Shown here: in pieces, positions 46,178 to 59,068 of the stretch
Position numbering within the stretch: the first letter of the stretch is position 1
How the letters are laid out: each line of letters begins with the position of its first letter
Assembly (NCBI GenBank): GCA_003254905.1
Contig: QANU01006283.1
Span: forward strand, 135,078 to 199,077
DNA: 64,000 nucleotides
Direction of reading: 5' to 3'
Source of the DNA: Nissolia schottii
Lineage: Eukaryota; Streptophyta; Magnoliopsida; Fabales; Fabaceae
Notes under the pieces: generated by a model
Told to the model about the DNA's origin: nothing
The model's input: only the letters and a program-made list of their open reading frames with translations
Databases searched by the model: none
Program-made: the position numbers and the translations under genes

Positions 46178-46205
46178 CTAGTTGACTATGAAGCGCTACC
46201 GCTTC
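46178..46205 (-). other. Candidate Helitron 3' terminus
   Basis: On the minus strand GAAGCGGTAGCGCTTC (46190-46205; 6-bp stem, GTAG loop) is followed after 8 bases by CTAG (46178-46181). A GC hairpin 8-12 bases before a CTRR end is the Helitron 3' signature. It lies about 490 bp past the end of the RepHel relic, on the right strand. The next base is A instead of the expected T, so the match is not complete. Confidence 0.45.
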
Positions 46206-46670
46206 TCTACGACTTTTGAATCATTAATATTCATTACTTCAAATAGGATGTTTTATTAACAAATGAAAACAAAGTCAATCCCATTCTAACATGTGTAACA
46301 TAAACGGACTGTGTTCCCAATAATGTCCACTTTTGCTATTTCAATTTACTTAATTCTTCCAAACATGAGTATATCAATTTAATTAACACTGGCTTTCAAT
46401 TACAAGTTCCTTCTTTTTTCCATTATATGTTGACATAAGTATACTATGCACTCTCCCCCTGTTCAATATATATATATATGTATATAATCATAATAAAGTT
46501 CACAACCAAACCACAAATACTCATACTATGCTAACTTAAGTCTACAACCATTATCTCCATATCTTTATGCTATATTGTGTGAAATATATTAAAGTGTGCG
46601 ATTAAACAGAATACAATATATATGTTATAAATTAAATGACACTATGCATTACATTAATTATCCTCAATTT

Positions 46671-49600
46671 ATAATTTTGAATACTTCTTTGTACACCACA
46701 TTTGTTGTCTCTGAAATATTTGTTGACTCATCGTGACAAACTAATATCTTTGGCCCACTTCAATTTGTGACTCTACTAAATGCAACATATAACTGTCTGT
46801 GCATGAAAATCAGATTCTTCAATATTAGACCTACCTTTGACAAATACTGTCTCTAGCTCTTATTGATTGTCATCTCATACGATACCATTATAGGAAACTG
46901 TCTTCTTTGAAACTTAAAAGAAAGTTTCATGTTAGATGGTGTTAGAGTCATTCTTGGGATGAGTACTTCTTCTCCAACATTGTTGTCTGTGATAACTTTT
47001 GCTTCAATCACATGAGTGCCTAATTTAGTGACAATTAATCTTGTACCATTACATAACCTTGCAGAATGGTCTATTTTTGTCAGCAACATAATTGGAGTTC
47101 CAACAAGTATTAATTCATGGTTTGACACACTAGAACATCTAATTGTATTTAGAAATTCTGGAGTGTGAATACTATTGAATAAGTCATTGTTGGCATCTGA
47201 ATTGCAAGCCACATCAGAACTCGACTATGTGATTGGTTGATTAGAATTCAAAGCTATCACGTGCTGGTTGATTTCATCAACCAAGTTCAATGTTGGAGCA
47301 AAAATAGCCCTTCCCTCAAGATATTTTTCATTGTGAGAATTAGATAGGTACTCATCAAAAGTTGATTTAACAATAGCATCCACTAGATCATCCCAATTCT
47401 TAATGAGTAAATCACTAGGTAACTGGATATTGTGAACACCATCAATGGACAACCCTATTTTTCCATCTCAAACATTTAGAATCCACTCTATAAATTCTTT
47501 TCGATCATCAACTCTTGTTTCATTGCTCGAACTTTGTAGGTGCATGTTCTTAGTCAGCTTTAATACTTAGATCCCATTCCGCAAGTACGATGAATTGAGT
47601 GTGGCATTAACAATATCTTGCATGCTTCCCTTTGAAATAACTGGAAAAATCTATCTGAAATCCCCACCAAAAACAATTCCTCCAAATGGCTTATTATGAC
47701 TGTTCTCAATTTGAAATCTAAGAATATCTTTCATAGTCCTATCCAGTGTTTCAAAGCAAAACTTATTTGTCATAGGGGCTTTATCCTTGATTATCAACTT
47801 AGCCTTTATAATAAGCTTTGCTAAATGACTTCCTTACTTTATGTTGCAGGTAGAATATTCATATAGATTAAGAGGTATAGCAAATCTAGAGTGAATTGTT
47901 CTACCAATAGGTAATAGTAAAGAAGCAATACTGCTTGATGCAACAATTAGTACAATAATACCTTTAGATCGTAAAGCAGAGGACAAAGTATTCCAAACAA
48001 ATGTCTTGTCGGTACCACTGTAAATACACCACCATGCCCATTGTTGACAACGTCCATGATTTCGTTGTAAATGCCTTTTTGTTCATTAGTTAAATTTGAT
48101 AGTAAAGACTTGTGTTGAATTGACAATTGAGCTTTATCATAATGTAACTCATCACAAATAAGTTTGTTGCGAGAATATCGATCAGCCTCTCCAATTATGT
48201 CCATGTTAAGAAACGACATCATAGGAAAATCATGAAGACTCTTGTTGTTGTTTGAAATTTTCTCAATCTCAAATAGGTATTGTTAAAAAGTTCTTTGTCG
48301 GTGAGTTGGAGTCCTGAAAATGTATAAAGATTTATTAGATTTTATGTGAAATAACCCCTTTTGAAAAATTTATATGATACGTGTTAGTAAAATGGTGTCT
48401 AGTTTTTTTAAACAAAACTTGAGTATACCTAGATGGTTCAACAGTGTCCTTTGCCTGTGTAAAATACCATCATATAGTAAGTGTCATTTACTCTTCCAAA
48501 AAACTTCCAGTCTTTTCATTGAATTGGAAAACAACAAAATTGCAAACAATGGATGCAAGTATTATCTTGATCCCCAATAGGTTACTTCTTCAGTAGCATC
48601 ACAATATTCTTAATCATCATCTAATAAACCCCGAGCATAACATGCATCTCTAAAATTATGGTAAAGAACATTGGTCATAGTTTTTATATTCTCGAAGCAT
48701 GTTGGACATCTAACAAAATTAAGAATCATTATGAGATAGTATCGCTCCCCAGAATTTGGAGGAACAAAGAAGATGTGTCCTATCTTATTAGTTTTCCTCC
48801 TCTTGATATCCCACTTTTGAATAGATTTTTTCCAAACGAATTTAGACGAAAATTCCAAATAAGTGAGGTTCCTTGCATCTGAAAATATCTTGTTGGCCTC
48901 AAGCCATCCTAAGAACATTGATTGACTTACAATTTCATTATCACCAATGTCATCAATAGGCTCATCATCCTCGAAAACAATTCTTTTCTCATTTGGTAAA
49001 TGAAATGCCAACCTTTCAATTGATAGATCCCTATAGTGGAGTTCAAAAGCAAAACTTCGTCATGCTACTTCTCAAGGGGATATATGTATCGGCAATCATA
49101 GTACATACTATCCTCGTCCACAGTTTGCTCTTCGCGATCTTCCACATTAGTTTGGTAAAAGGAAGTTGTTACATGATCATTTTCCTTATTGACGTACTTG
49201 AAGAGGTACTTAATAGATCTTGATTGGTTGTACCACTCGACATTAATGTGAACTTCATACTAAAGAAGAAAGTATCTATTATGTGGGACCACAAATCTGT
49301 TATCCAAATGCACCTTTGACTGTTTAATATATCTTCCATCATCGCTTCTTCTATAAAATGGATATTCATCATCATCAATAATTGTAGCTTCGGTAAACCG
49401 CTTAGGGAAATGCCTTGTGTAGATGCCATTTTCCATACATGGAGTCACTTCTAGCAATTCCACATGGACCGTGTAGCATAAAGTTTTTGATTGCATTGTA
49501 GTAATAGAGATCTTTGTTTTTATCTGGGATCTCATTAGACATAATGCTATCGATATCTTTTACTGCAGGAAATTTGTCTTCTTGTGCAAGAAAGATCAAA

Positions 49601-50529
49601 ATGTGTGTAGGTGGGAGGCTGCATTTTTGAAACTCGATTGTATATATAACTTTGTTAATATCAACAATAGATTAAACATGCATGTCAGAAGTTGAATAGT
49701 TTTAACAAATATTAGTTGACATAACTAAAAATAGTAGTAAACACACATGCTTTGACTCTTCCAAAGAGATGATTACAATGAATATATTTTATTATCACAT
49801 CAAGATTTCTTTTAAAAATTTGTGTTACAATGTCAGCTCAATCATCAGCTCTTAAATCCCTTGTTTTGATAAATCGCTCAATCTCAGGCCATTTTGGATT
49901 GCAAGTGAATGTGATAAAAAGATCAGGATAGTCAACTGCTCTGCTTATAGCCATTGATAGTTTTGAATCATATATCGAGCACCTCCTCTGAACATGATGG
50001 CAGCACTACTCATTTACAAATTGTTGTTGGATTTGTTTCCCCGTTAAATAGCTTCACGTAACCCTTAATACTTGCAAATAATATAGGAGACCACCCTTCT
50101 GCAAACCATTTTTGTACTTCTGTACGCAAAAAAATCTTACATAGTCACCTGTTTCTTCCCTTTATCACTTAGTGGTTGTTTTTTGTTCAACAGTGTACTC
50201 TCACGAAAATCATACACACCGTAAGGAAAAAGCATGGGATATTGTAGACCAAGATATGATGGATTTAGTTTAGTAATCCTTTGAAGTGTTCTAGAATGAC
50301 TTTTGACAACAATATCTCTGTCTCCTCTAAAAATTTCAAAATCCCCAACCACCAATGTTGCAACCTTCGACACTGAAGAAAGATTATACCATCTACCATC
50401 TTTACCTCTTTTCTCAATCAACTGGAGACATATATTGTTATTTCTACTGTTGTTAATGGTGTCCTTCACCATACGAAAAGACTTTGCCAAAACATTGTGT
50501 TGATCCAACATGATTTTCAAATCGTTCAC
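46671..50529 (-). pseudogene. Helitron RepHel (HUH nuclease plus PIF1-like helicase), decayed
   Basis: In order on the minus strand: Helitron N-terminal domain (50529-50137; LQYPMLFPYGVYDFR); Rep region (49620-49100) with EFQKCSLPPTHILIFL and the paired tyrosines in [12 protein letters not shown]; a linker MAFHLPNEKRIVFEDDEP (49011); helicase (48222-46671) with LTNEQKGIYNEIMDVV, then Walker A region, FGGDFR, LSIDGVHNIQLPSDL, RLCNGTRLIVTKLG and the end QLYVAFSRVT. RepHel nicks and unwinds single-stranded DNA for rolling-circle transposition. Many stops and frameshifts break it. Two catalytic losses are visible: the HUH motif (usually PHAH) reads PPTH, and Walker A (usually GGTGKT) reads SGTDKT next to a frameshift. 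It cannot support transposition. Confidence 0.88.
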
Positions 50530-50764
50530 AATTTTTCACCATGCAACTTGTTGACCTCAACGGGTGGCCTAGATATGTGTATATAAGAAGATTACATAAT
50601 CTGACATGCACTATTGAAATAGGTACTCTACAATTTAATGGAGGCCAATCAACTCAACTTCAACCTAATCATCACTTCTACAACAAACCATCTGAATCAT
50701 TAATTCATCCAAAGGTCCTTATATGCTTGACTGATCACAAAGTAACCATCTCTACATAAAAGTT

Positions 50765-53205
50765 TCACGTAGAGTTACTATTAGTTTTTGCTTGAAAATA
50801 TCTTAGATTGCTCATCGCTGAGTCTTTCACATCGGTTGTAGACTTGCCCAACAATTCCTCAGCCCCCTTGTCCCACAATACACATGTCATGCTACCGGTT
50901 GAGTCAGTGACATTAACTGAAAGCCTATACCTAGAGAACAAAGAATAAAATAGCATAATCAAAGTAGATATTTATCTTTTAGAAACTAACATGGAAAACT
51001 GCATAAAGGTCGAGTCTAACATTGTCATTTATACCAGTATGGATCAATGCTACCTTTTATTTAGTATCTTGATGAGTTGCTTATTGTTATAGACTGGGCC
51101 ATTAAGGCCCATCTTGAAACCTAAACCCGAAGGTCCACGGATCAACCCGACCCGAGTTATCACCTTGCCAACGATCAGAGAAATTCTCGCCCCATGATAT
51201 CCTCCCTCCAGGGAGCAACGCTCCATGATCCTCAGAGGAGAGATTCTCGCCCCGTGATATCCCTCTAGGGAGTAACGCTCTACGATTCTCGGAGGCCAAC
51301 TCGTCGGAAAGATCCCCGAGATAGCGGAATTGTACCCCTTCGGTACACTTACAATTTATAATGGTTGCAATTGTATTAGATTATTAACATCACTGGTTGT
51401 GGAAATTGCAATTCTGATATAAACATTCGATTGCCTGATTGTAACCTACTTCATTAATTCAATCAATTTTAATCCATAAAATGTGCTTACAATGACATGT
51501 ACAATTCCATTCATACTAACCTTAGTAGTGATTTTGAATTAAACCGTTGACATTTGTTACAATGAAACTTTGACCCTACCTCTATTTTCTTCCGACATCT
51601 TTTGCATGACCGATAGCACCAATCATCGGCCCGGTGTTTATCACCACTATTGTTGCAACCACCCAATAGGTTCCTTCCTAAAATGTTCATAGGCACAGCA
51701 AAAGTTTCTAATAAAGAAAACCAAAATTCATAAAATTAGTACTAACATAAATATAAATATAATTAAGTAGAAATACCTCAACCAAACTAAGAACCTCATC
51801 AACAGTTCTTCCGAAGTTGTGTAATATATTTGAGGCGACATTTGAATTATTAGTCCACTAATTGTCGATCCAGAAAGTTGGAGTCTGCAATAGCAAAGAA
51901 ACTAATAAACGCAAAGGTCTCATAATGTATATGTGTGTATGAGTTTTTGACTTGTTTAAGCTCACATTATGGATTCTACCTCACTTTGCAGTTAGAATAC
52001 TTACATCTTCCTTAATTTATTCACCTCTTGTGTCTGATGGTTGACATGAACCTTAGAAGCATAAAAACTGTTCTGAATACACACCTTGCCAGTGATAACA
52101 GGAACCGCATTCTTATCAGATCAAAAATATAAAATACATAAAAGCATAATTTTTCATTTGAAGCCAACCACTTTTTCTCATACCTTGAAACAGCTTAGCT
52201 CTAAACAACTGCAGAACGACAATTAGTGGCTTAGCTCGATCTGCTTCGATTGTAGGTATGACCTGTTCCACTAAATCTCCAAAAAAAGATTGCAGGCGAT
52301 AGTCCTATTCCTGTATTAATGTTACAAGTGTCAACCTTTTTTAGAATAATTTTGTATGAAATGTGCATAAAAGCACAAAAAGCTTACTATGTGTCTTGAA
52401 GATAGATAACTATCCGTTGACCCGACTCAACCATCTGAGTTAACATTTAATAAATTTGACATAAATAGACAGACCACTATCTCATTAATTAACTACACAT
52501 CAATTAAACAAACTTGAGTCTACAGTCTATTTGAAAATTTTGGTACGTAGTTTAGCTTTAGAATGTAGCATATCAGCAGTGACTTTTACTTTTTAATGAC
52601 TTTGCTTATATGACAAAGATTCAATCTACTACTCATTTCTACTTATATCACAATTATTGGCCATTTTGTAAAATAAACTTATTGTTAGCATTCAGTGAGT
52701 TGATTGCATTGTATAACATGTTCTCCTAGTTAAGCATTACTATTTTAATTGTCAATCTATCTAATTGGTCACATGGGTTTAGCCCTCGTACAAAACAATC
52801 CATATTACAAAACCATTTGAGAGAGTAGTCTCAAACATTAAGCCCACGGACAAAATTTGCAGATATCACACACAATGTTTAAGCCAAAGATTTGTGAAAA
52901 TTATTGCAGATTAAAACATGTGCTTACCAAAAAGTTGATTCTCATCTAGGTTGTCTGCTCTAAGAATTTTTTCACTTGTCATTAGATTAAAAGGATTTAA
53001 CTCATATGGCGTAGCATTCAGAACACGCGTTTGTTTTGTTGAAGAAGTCCAACTTGTACTTTTGTTCAGCATTTTTGGTCTTATTGTTGTTTAAGCCAAC
53101 TATGAAATTTCGCATGGTGAAAAACCTCTCTTCCTGCAAAACTCCTTTGAAATTTTTTACCATACTCTTAGGTACAGAGGCATGAATGCGATTATTCTGT
53201 GACAC
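50765..53205 (-). pseudogene. RPA1-like gene carried by the Helitron, decayed
   Basis: Fragments of a replication protein A large-subunit-like protein run in order on the minus strand upstream of RepHel. N-terminal OB piece: RIHASVPKSMVKNFKGVLQ (53180-53010). Zinc-ribbon of the third OB fold: CKRCRKKIEVGSKFHCNKC (51640-51550). C-terminal piece: RYRLSVNVTDSTGSMTCVLW (50930-50870). RPA binds single-stranded DNA; plant Helitrons often carry such genes beside RepHel. No continuous frame exists, splice sites are not all preserved, and an insertion at about 51085-51480 separates the last two pieces. Confidence 0.75.
51085..51480 (-). mobile_element. Insertion within the RPA1-like relic
   Basis: A segment of different composition starting TGTTATAGACTGGGCC and containing two imperfect 56-bp units (51178 and 51234; ATTCTCGCCCCRTGATATC and CGCTCYAYGAT). 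TGTTATAG and the GGGCC-rich start resemble an LTR end, but I found no convincing matching end; GCTTA at 51079 and 51485 is a weak flank candidate. Class uncertain. The strand is nominal. Confidence 0.4.
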
Positions 53206-53529
53206 ATGAAAATAATCAGAAGTTTACACACCAGAACAAAACACATCCATTTTCAATCAAATAATATCTCTATCCATATGGTAGGATTCAGAACACAACT
53301 GCTCATCAACAAATATCATTTCCATTGGGTAAACATCATTTTTTTTGTCCTTGTTCGGAACTTCCCAAAGCCGTGCCACATAGGCTTTTATGTTCTATTC
53401 AAGCTTCTCCGGTTTCACCTCAGAGAGGTAATCAAATGTGGTTGCTATCTTCTTTATCTTTTCTCCACCGATTTGCTTCAATCCTAGAAGAAGTTCGGAC
53501 GCTGAAATGTGTATAATAATGCAAGCTGT

Positions 53530-54560
53530 GTAAATTATTTCATTGGTTCTCTTTAAATCACAGTATGCTGGAAAAAAAAACTTTCTGCAGACTGAAGTTT
53601 ATTTTTCTTATGGCACACATTTGCAGGCTTTTGTGTCATCAACGTGATTGATGCCCCTCTAGCAATGACACTTTCTTTTTCACCTTTTCACCTTATTTCT
53701 TAATAGCACAAAAAAGCCATACTTTACGATGGGTATGAGATTGCAACCAGCTGCAATGGGAAAAAGTATCTCCTACTACCTATGTACAATCAAATCAATA
53801 TAGCTAACAAAGCATGGCTTTTGCAGCACTAACCAAATTCAGTTTATTTTCATAAGTTCACTTAACAGCTACTAACATACTTCTTTTGGTTCAATGAACA
53901 TGGTTTTTTTGTTTAGGGGGGAAAGTTTTGCATGAGAAGCTTACACGTCTACAATTGGCCTTGCAATGTGTGCTACTATTGATCTATTCTTAAGAAAGAA
54001 AGATATCCTTTCCTTCGGGTGGCCTCCATACCAAACAAAAATTAGGCCATAATAGAGCAAATTATTAGCATCTCAATAGTACAACACTTAATGAAACAGT
54101 AAAATATTTTACAGTACCATCTAATTTCCTCTCTTTTCCCTCCCCACAGTAACAACTGGACCTTGTAAACAAGAGGGGGGGGGGGAAGGCTACCTATTTC
54201 GCCAAATCTCATCTAAATCATAACTACCACCAGTACATAATTAAGTTTAAAAACTCAACCATTATTGAACTGAAAAAGGGCTTGGATGATCAAGCTTAAC
54301 CCCTGTGGAACATGTACCCTATTTCTCTCTTTCCACTGATGTGATAGTTAGCAATCTCTATTTCATTCTTAGCCTGAGATTAGCTCATTGTTTGTGCCAC
54401 TTATGCATGTAACAGGAGCCCACATTAGTATCCCAAACTCCATCACAATCTTTATAAATGGATGGACCAAAACAAGTTTTTCCAATGAGCAATGAGAACT
54501 TAGTTTCGAGCATAAAAGCTCTAAGCCTTAGCCACGATGAGGATGGAATCACATGTCATC
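53530..54560. other. Intergenic; contains an 11-G run
   Basis: This region is the 3' flank of the DUF789 gene and possibly the upstream end of the Helitron. No gene is seen. A run of eleven G lies at 54175-54185. Confidence 0.45.
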
Positions 54561-54570
54561 TTCGTTCGGT

Positions 54571-57500
54571 TCACTTGCGGCATGTGCCATTCGATACAAA
54601 GAACTGATAATCAGGGTGATTCACCTTAAGAAGTGTTAGCCAGTAATCTGCAGCCTGCAAGAGAGAATTCACTAGTTGACTCTCACTCTCTCCGTTCTGC
54701 ATCCAAACAGATCCCTTTAACTTGTAGGAAGCCATGGCAAAAGTTGGCAAGCAAATCTTCGGTACACTGTCCATCTCGCTGGGGTAAACCAAGATTGGAG
54801 CATGATTAGCTCCATTTGCTGCAAAATGCAATCAAAAGAAACTTTTAGGAGAAAAAATTGGTCAAGCAGTGTATGCAAATTGAAATTAGCTTTGACATTT
54901 TTGCAAGAAAGCATTACTACATGAAAACTGAGATAACAACAACAAGCAAGTAATCTATGGATAGAATCAACTTTTTCATTTCTTGTTTGAAAATTTCAAA
55001 TTTCAAGTGTGTCATGACATGTCAGATAAGAAATGGAAAGAAAAATTGAAGAGCAAGAACTAGCACAACCTAATACACCTTAGGAATCAACCGAAGATAT
55101 ATCAAGTTAAGATAAGCACTCAATTATAGGACACAAGAAGATATTATATTCACTCCAAATGACTTATCTACACAATCACCAAATGCACCTATTTAACCAA
55201 TGTAGAGGTTCACTCCTTCATCTAAGCATTTATTTTTATTCTTGACTACACACTTCCCTAGCACTGGAAATCACATGACTACAATTACCTTGTATTGGAA
55301 ACATAAACTTAATTTTTCCAAAAGACAAAAAAACACAATGCATAACTTCAAGATTAGTCAAAATAACGGAAGATAATTGTGTAGTTCATGCGTTAGAAAT
55401 CTCCATCATCATGCTTCTACAAAATTGTTCACTACTAAAAGATGAAGAAAAAGGACAAGTAAATGCACAGCACTTGCAATCTATAAAGCACGCACGTAGA
55501 CCATTTTAGTGCCACGCTCACATGTAAGACTAGTGTCCATATCAAACCTTGTATATACTATCAACATGAATCAATACGTGTTTAATTTACTTGTACTACA
55601 ACTCAATAGGACACGAGGGAAAGTTAAAAGTACAAGCTGTAAACTGCCTTGAAGCATCTACTATCTAAACAAGGAAGGATTTGAGTGTAGTGGGAGCGAC
55701 CAATACAAAGGTAAGAGTACATATTTCAGTTGAAGCATCACCAACAATTGAGTGCTAAGAAAGAAAACCCAATATGCATATAACTTCAGAGCATCCAGAT
55801 AGTCTAGATATACTTTCACGCTTTGACCGGACAAAAGAATTATGATTAACACACAATCTATCTTTTTCTGTATCCTCATCTCTTCCCGTGTTTGAAACCA
55901 TAACCAATGAATGTTATCCACTTAGCTTGTAGTGCTCATCTCAATACACACAGGCACATAAAGCAGAATACAATATTTCATTTTATTTTTACAAAAATGA
56001 TTAAGAAATTACCAACTGATCTATGTAGCCGACCACAGATAGTGGGATAAGGCTCGATTGTTGTTGTTGTTGTCTCAATAATAATACATAGATTTAGAGG
56101 TTAATGATTTGCATGAAAATATGGTCCTTGATAAGGCATTATGGCTTCATTTGATCCATGTAGCTGACCCCACATAATGGGATAAGGCTCAGTTATTGTT
56201 GTGATTAAGAAATTATCAACAAATGATGGATAAAAAAAAAACTCAGTTCACTGAATGCTCGACATTGGAGTAGATTCCCATCTTTCTTATAAGGTGACAA
56301 AAAATAAAGAACTTTTCTGGGATAAATTTCCTGTTCCTGAGATGTTTTATACTTAAATGCGAAAGAGGAAAATTTTTTAATTGAATGAGTATATCTAACA
56401 ATATGATCCAAAATGAGTGCCGAGTCTTTATAAGAAAGAACTAGATGTTGATACCATCACCAGAAGCAAAACACTAAACGTCAAACATAGGGTTAAAGTT
56501 CCATGATTACCTGTCAAGGGCGTATGGAGTGAATAGTATGTAAGAAAGCAGGCATCTAAATCTTTTAATGTTGGACCTGTTGGAATTCGATATATAGGAT
56601 ACCTAGAAGATGCCATTAAAAAGAATGTTAATTGACACAAAATTCATCACTAAAGCTATAGATCAAGTTTCTCTTACCAGGCCACAGACATCCAACTGGA
56701 TGGCAATAGATCACAACTTTTCAATGACTTGAGGCCAGGATAGAGGCCTGCAAGATCTAGTATCTGTCCAAATATAATAAAATGTAAGATGGAGTGTTCA
56801 AAATTACAGCAAATATGCCAAGCGTTCATTAAGATCAGTAAAGACCTTGTCAGCCAATGGTTCACGACTAAAAGGAGGATCTTGATCAAAAAACTCAAAA
56901 AGGAGATCTTGAGCATTCCCACTTTCACTGTCATCGCTAGAAAATCCCTCTTGCATCATATTGTGCTTGTCGTTTACAGATAGCCTGCTCATTTGAAAAG
57001 AAACATCGCCTGTCCGACATTGACTGCTTGTTTGTGCCAGAAAAAGTTCAGTCCTTTTACCAAACTCAGAATCACTGCTCCCGTCGCTGCTTGAATCTCT
57101 GTAGTAATCACCATCACTATCTTCACTGGTGTACCTAATGACACAAGAAAATGAAATCTAGTTACAAACTTAAGAACAATAGCACATTCTTCAGTAAAAC
57201 TTATGATTGCACAGAAATGAGCACAATGAGTTGGCCTGTTAGGAAAATGGTAGAAGTAATCAAGTAAATTCACAAATACAGAGCTGCAATAACCACATAT
57301 AGGAATCAGTAGCTAGAGAAAGAAAGAAAGCTTAAAAAGCATTCTCTAAAGGGTTATTATAGTTCATCAAAAGTCAAACCATTTGGCAGTGGCAATTGTG
57401 AAATGGATGGAACAAAGAGGAAGGCATTAAAACTGATTAAGATATCAGACAAAGCACACATCCAGATAGATTACTCATCTACACTCTTCTCGTTGCATTA

Positions 57501-59068
57501 AACTTTTGTGTTGACTTATTTATACTCCACACATAACAAAAGAGTTCCATGAAGCACTAATAAGGAACATTAGATATTAATCAGATATGCGACATTTCAA
57601 GTTTTAGAACTCTCACTTCCCTCAAACGCTGCCTGTCTTCGAGAATCTCACATCTCGTAGCCATTTAACTCACCTTTCCAGCTGGCAGAAAGCCATTTTC
57701 CAAGGGCAAAAATCTAATTGAAAAAGAGGCAAACAAAATCTAAGGATCTATGTGTCAAAAAATGAGATAACAGTAGCTGCAAAAAAGGTAAGATTACAAT
57801 TCCGTTATCTCTTACAAGGCAAGTATAACTGAATTTTTAAAAAAACTTTGAATTCTTTCACGTTATATGTCGAGAATAAATTTGTGAAATCTAAAAACAC
57901 AAAAAGCATTTTCTTTCATTTATTTCACCCTTCATTTACAACCAGTTACGTAATCCAATAACTCGTAAAATCAATACAACCATAGTATAAAACAAATAAA
58001 CCACACACAAACAAAGAGAGCTAGCTTCAGTTATCAATAATAAATGTACCATGTGTCCAATTTCCAGTGCCAGTGTTGTCTCGAAGTTACGAATGCTTAA
58101 GCACATGTAAAAACATGGTTCTAATTCTAAACATGAAATGCTATAGTACCTTGGCTTGGCACTTGACTTCTTAGCTGATTGACCATATAGCTGAATAGCT
58201 GACAAATAAGGAACATAGTATTGGACAACAGATTGTCTTTGATCAAGAACCAAGGGAACTCCTGCTCCATATGCACTCCACTCCTTAAACGATTCCCAGA
58301 GATCATTCAACGCGAAGTAATATTGATACTCAACATCACAAGTCTTCCAAACACTCATTGTTGTCTACACCCACAACACCAAAAAAAGACAAGTCATAAA
58401 TCAAACGGTTGTATTGAGAATTGAAAATTCTAACATCATCAAGTAAAAGTAGATGGATGAAAAAGAGTGGCATTCATAATCACTCTTATGTTCTATGAGA
58501 GTTAATATTACACCTACAATGAACCCACACAAACTTTGCCTGCAAAGGGTTCGAATCACGTAGTCACCTCAAACACACATATCAGTCCTGCCCCAAAATT
58601 GTGTGAGCAATATTTAAGGAAAATAAAATAAAAATACATTCCACCAACAAGTAATGCTGAAAACATGACCAAGCACAGTGAATAAAATTAAATATAAAAA
58701 TCGACACTTAAAGGATAATCCAATAACCCATTTGCATAACTGCATAAAGGAAAAGGTGAGAGATCAACCTTAGAGAAACACTGAGTCGTCATTAAAGGCG
58801 TTGTGGACTCAAGGAACCTTTCAATATTACTACCAGGGTCAACTGAAGGACAAGAAGACGGTGTCGTGTTTGGAGAGAGCGAAGATTCATCATCGAGGTC
58901 CCTATTCTCAGAATCGGAAGTAACATGCTTGCCCTTTGAAGTTGAATCATCTTCACGCTCAGTTTTCTGAGTTTGCTTGCGCTGATTCTGGTTCTTCCTT
59001 GCCTTTACTGGAACATAATACCGATCATCGCCACCAACGCCCCCAAACTGCAGGGTAGTACCCAACAT
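54571..59068 (-). CDS. DUF789 family protein, 6 exons
   Basis: Complement of join 54571-54818, 56511-56602, 56678-56763, 56846-57134, 58150-58364, 58769-59068; 409 residues, all introns GT-AG and phases consistent. The start at 59068 gives the family's usual [10 protein letters not shown] and basic [16 protein letters not shown] Ser/Asp-rich stretch follows, then [12 protein letters not shown] (about 84-95), the core [20 protein letters not shown] and [13 protein letters not shown] (108-140), a second acidic Ser-rich insert ([17 protein letters not shown]), and the C-terminal core [47 protein letters not shown] and [12 protein letters not shown]. The family is plant-wide and its biochemical role is not established. 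The last intron (54819-56510, 1.7 kb) has taken up LINE tails. No lesion is seen, so it is probably functional. Confidence 0.93.
56018..56200 (+). mobile_element. Two RTE-LINE tails inside an intron
   Basis: CTGATCTATGTAGCCGACC..GGGATAAGGCTCGATTG followed by (TTG)n at 56018-56080, and GATCCATGTAGCTGACCCC..GGGATAAGGCTCAGTTATTG at 56155-56200. Both match the 3' end of plant RTE LINEs, whose tail is (TTG)n. They are about 130 bp apart in the same orientation, antisense to the host DUF789 gene. Confidence 0.65.

Noticed and set aside
51102-51299. Minus-strand frame with two repeated SxGENxS units
   Set aside because: Translation of the 56-bp DNA duplication in the insertion, no coding evidence.
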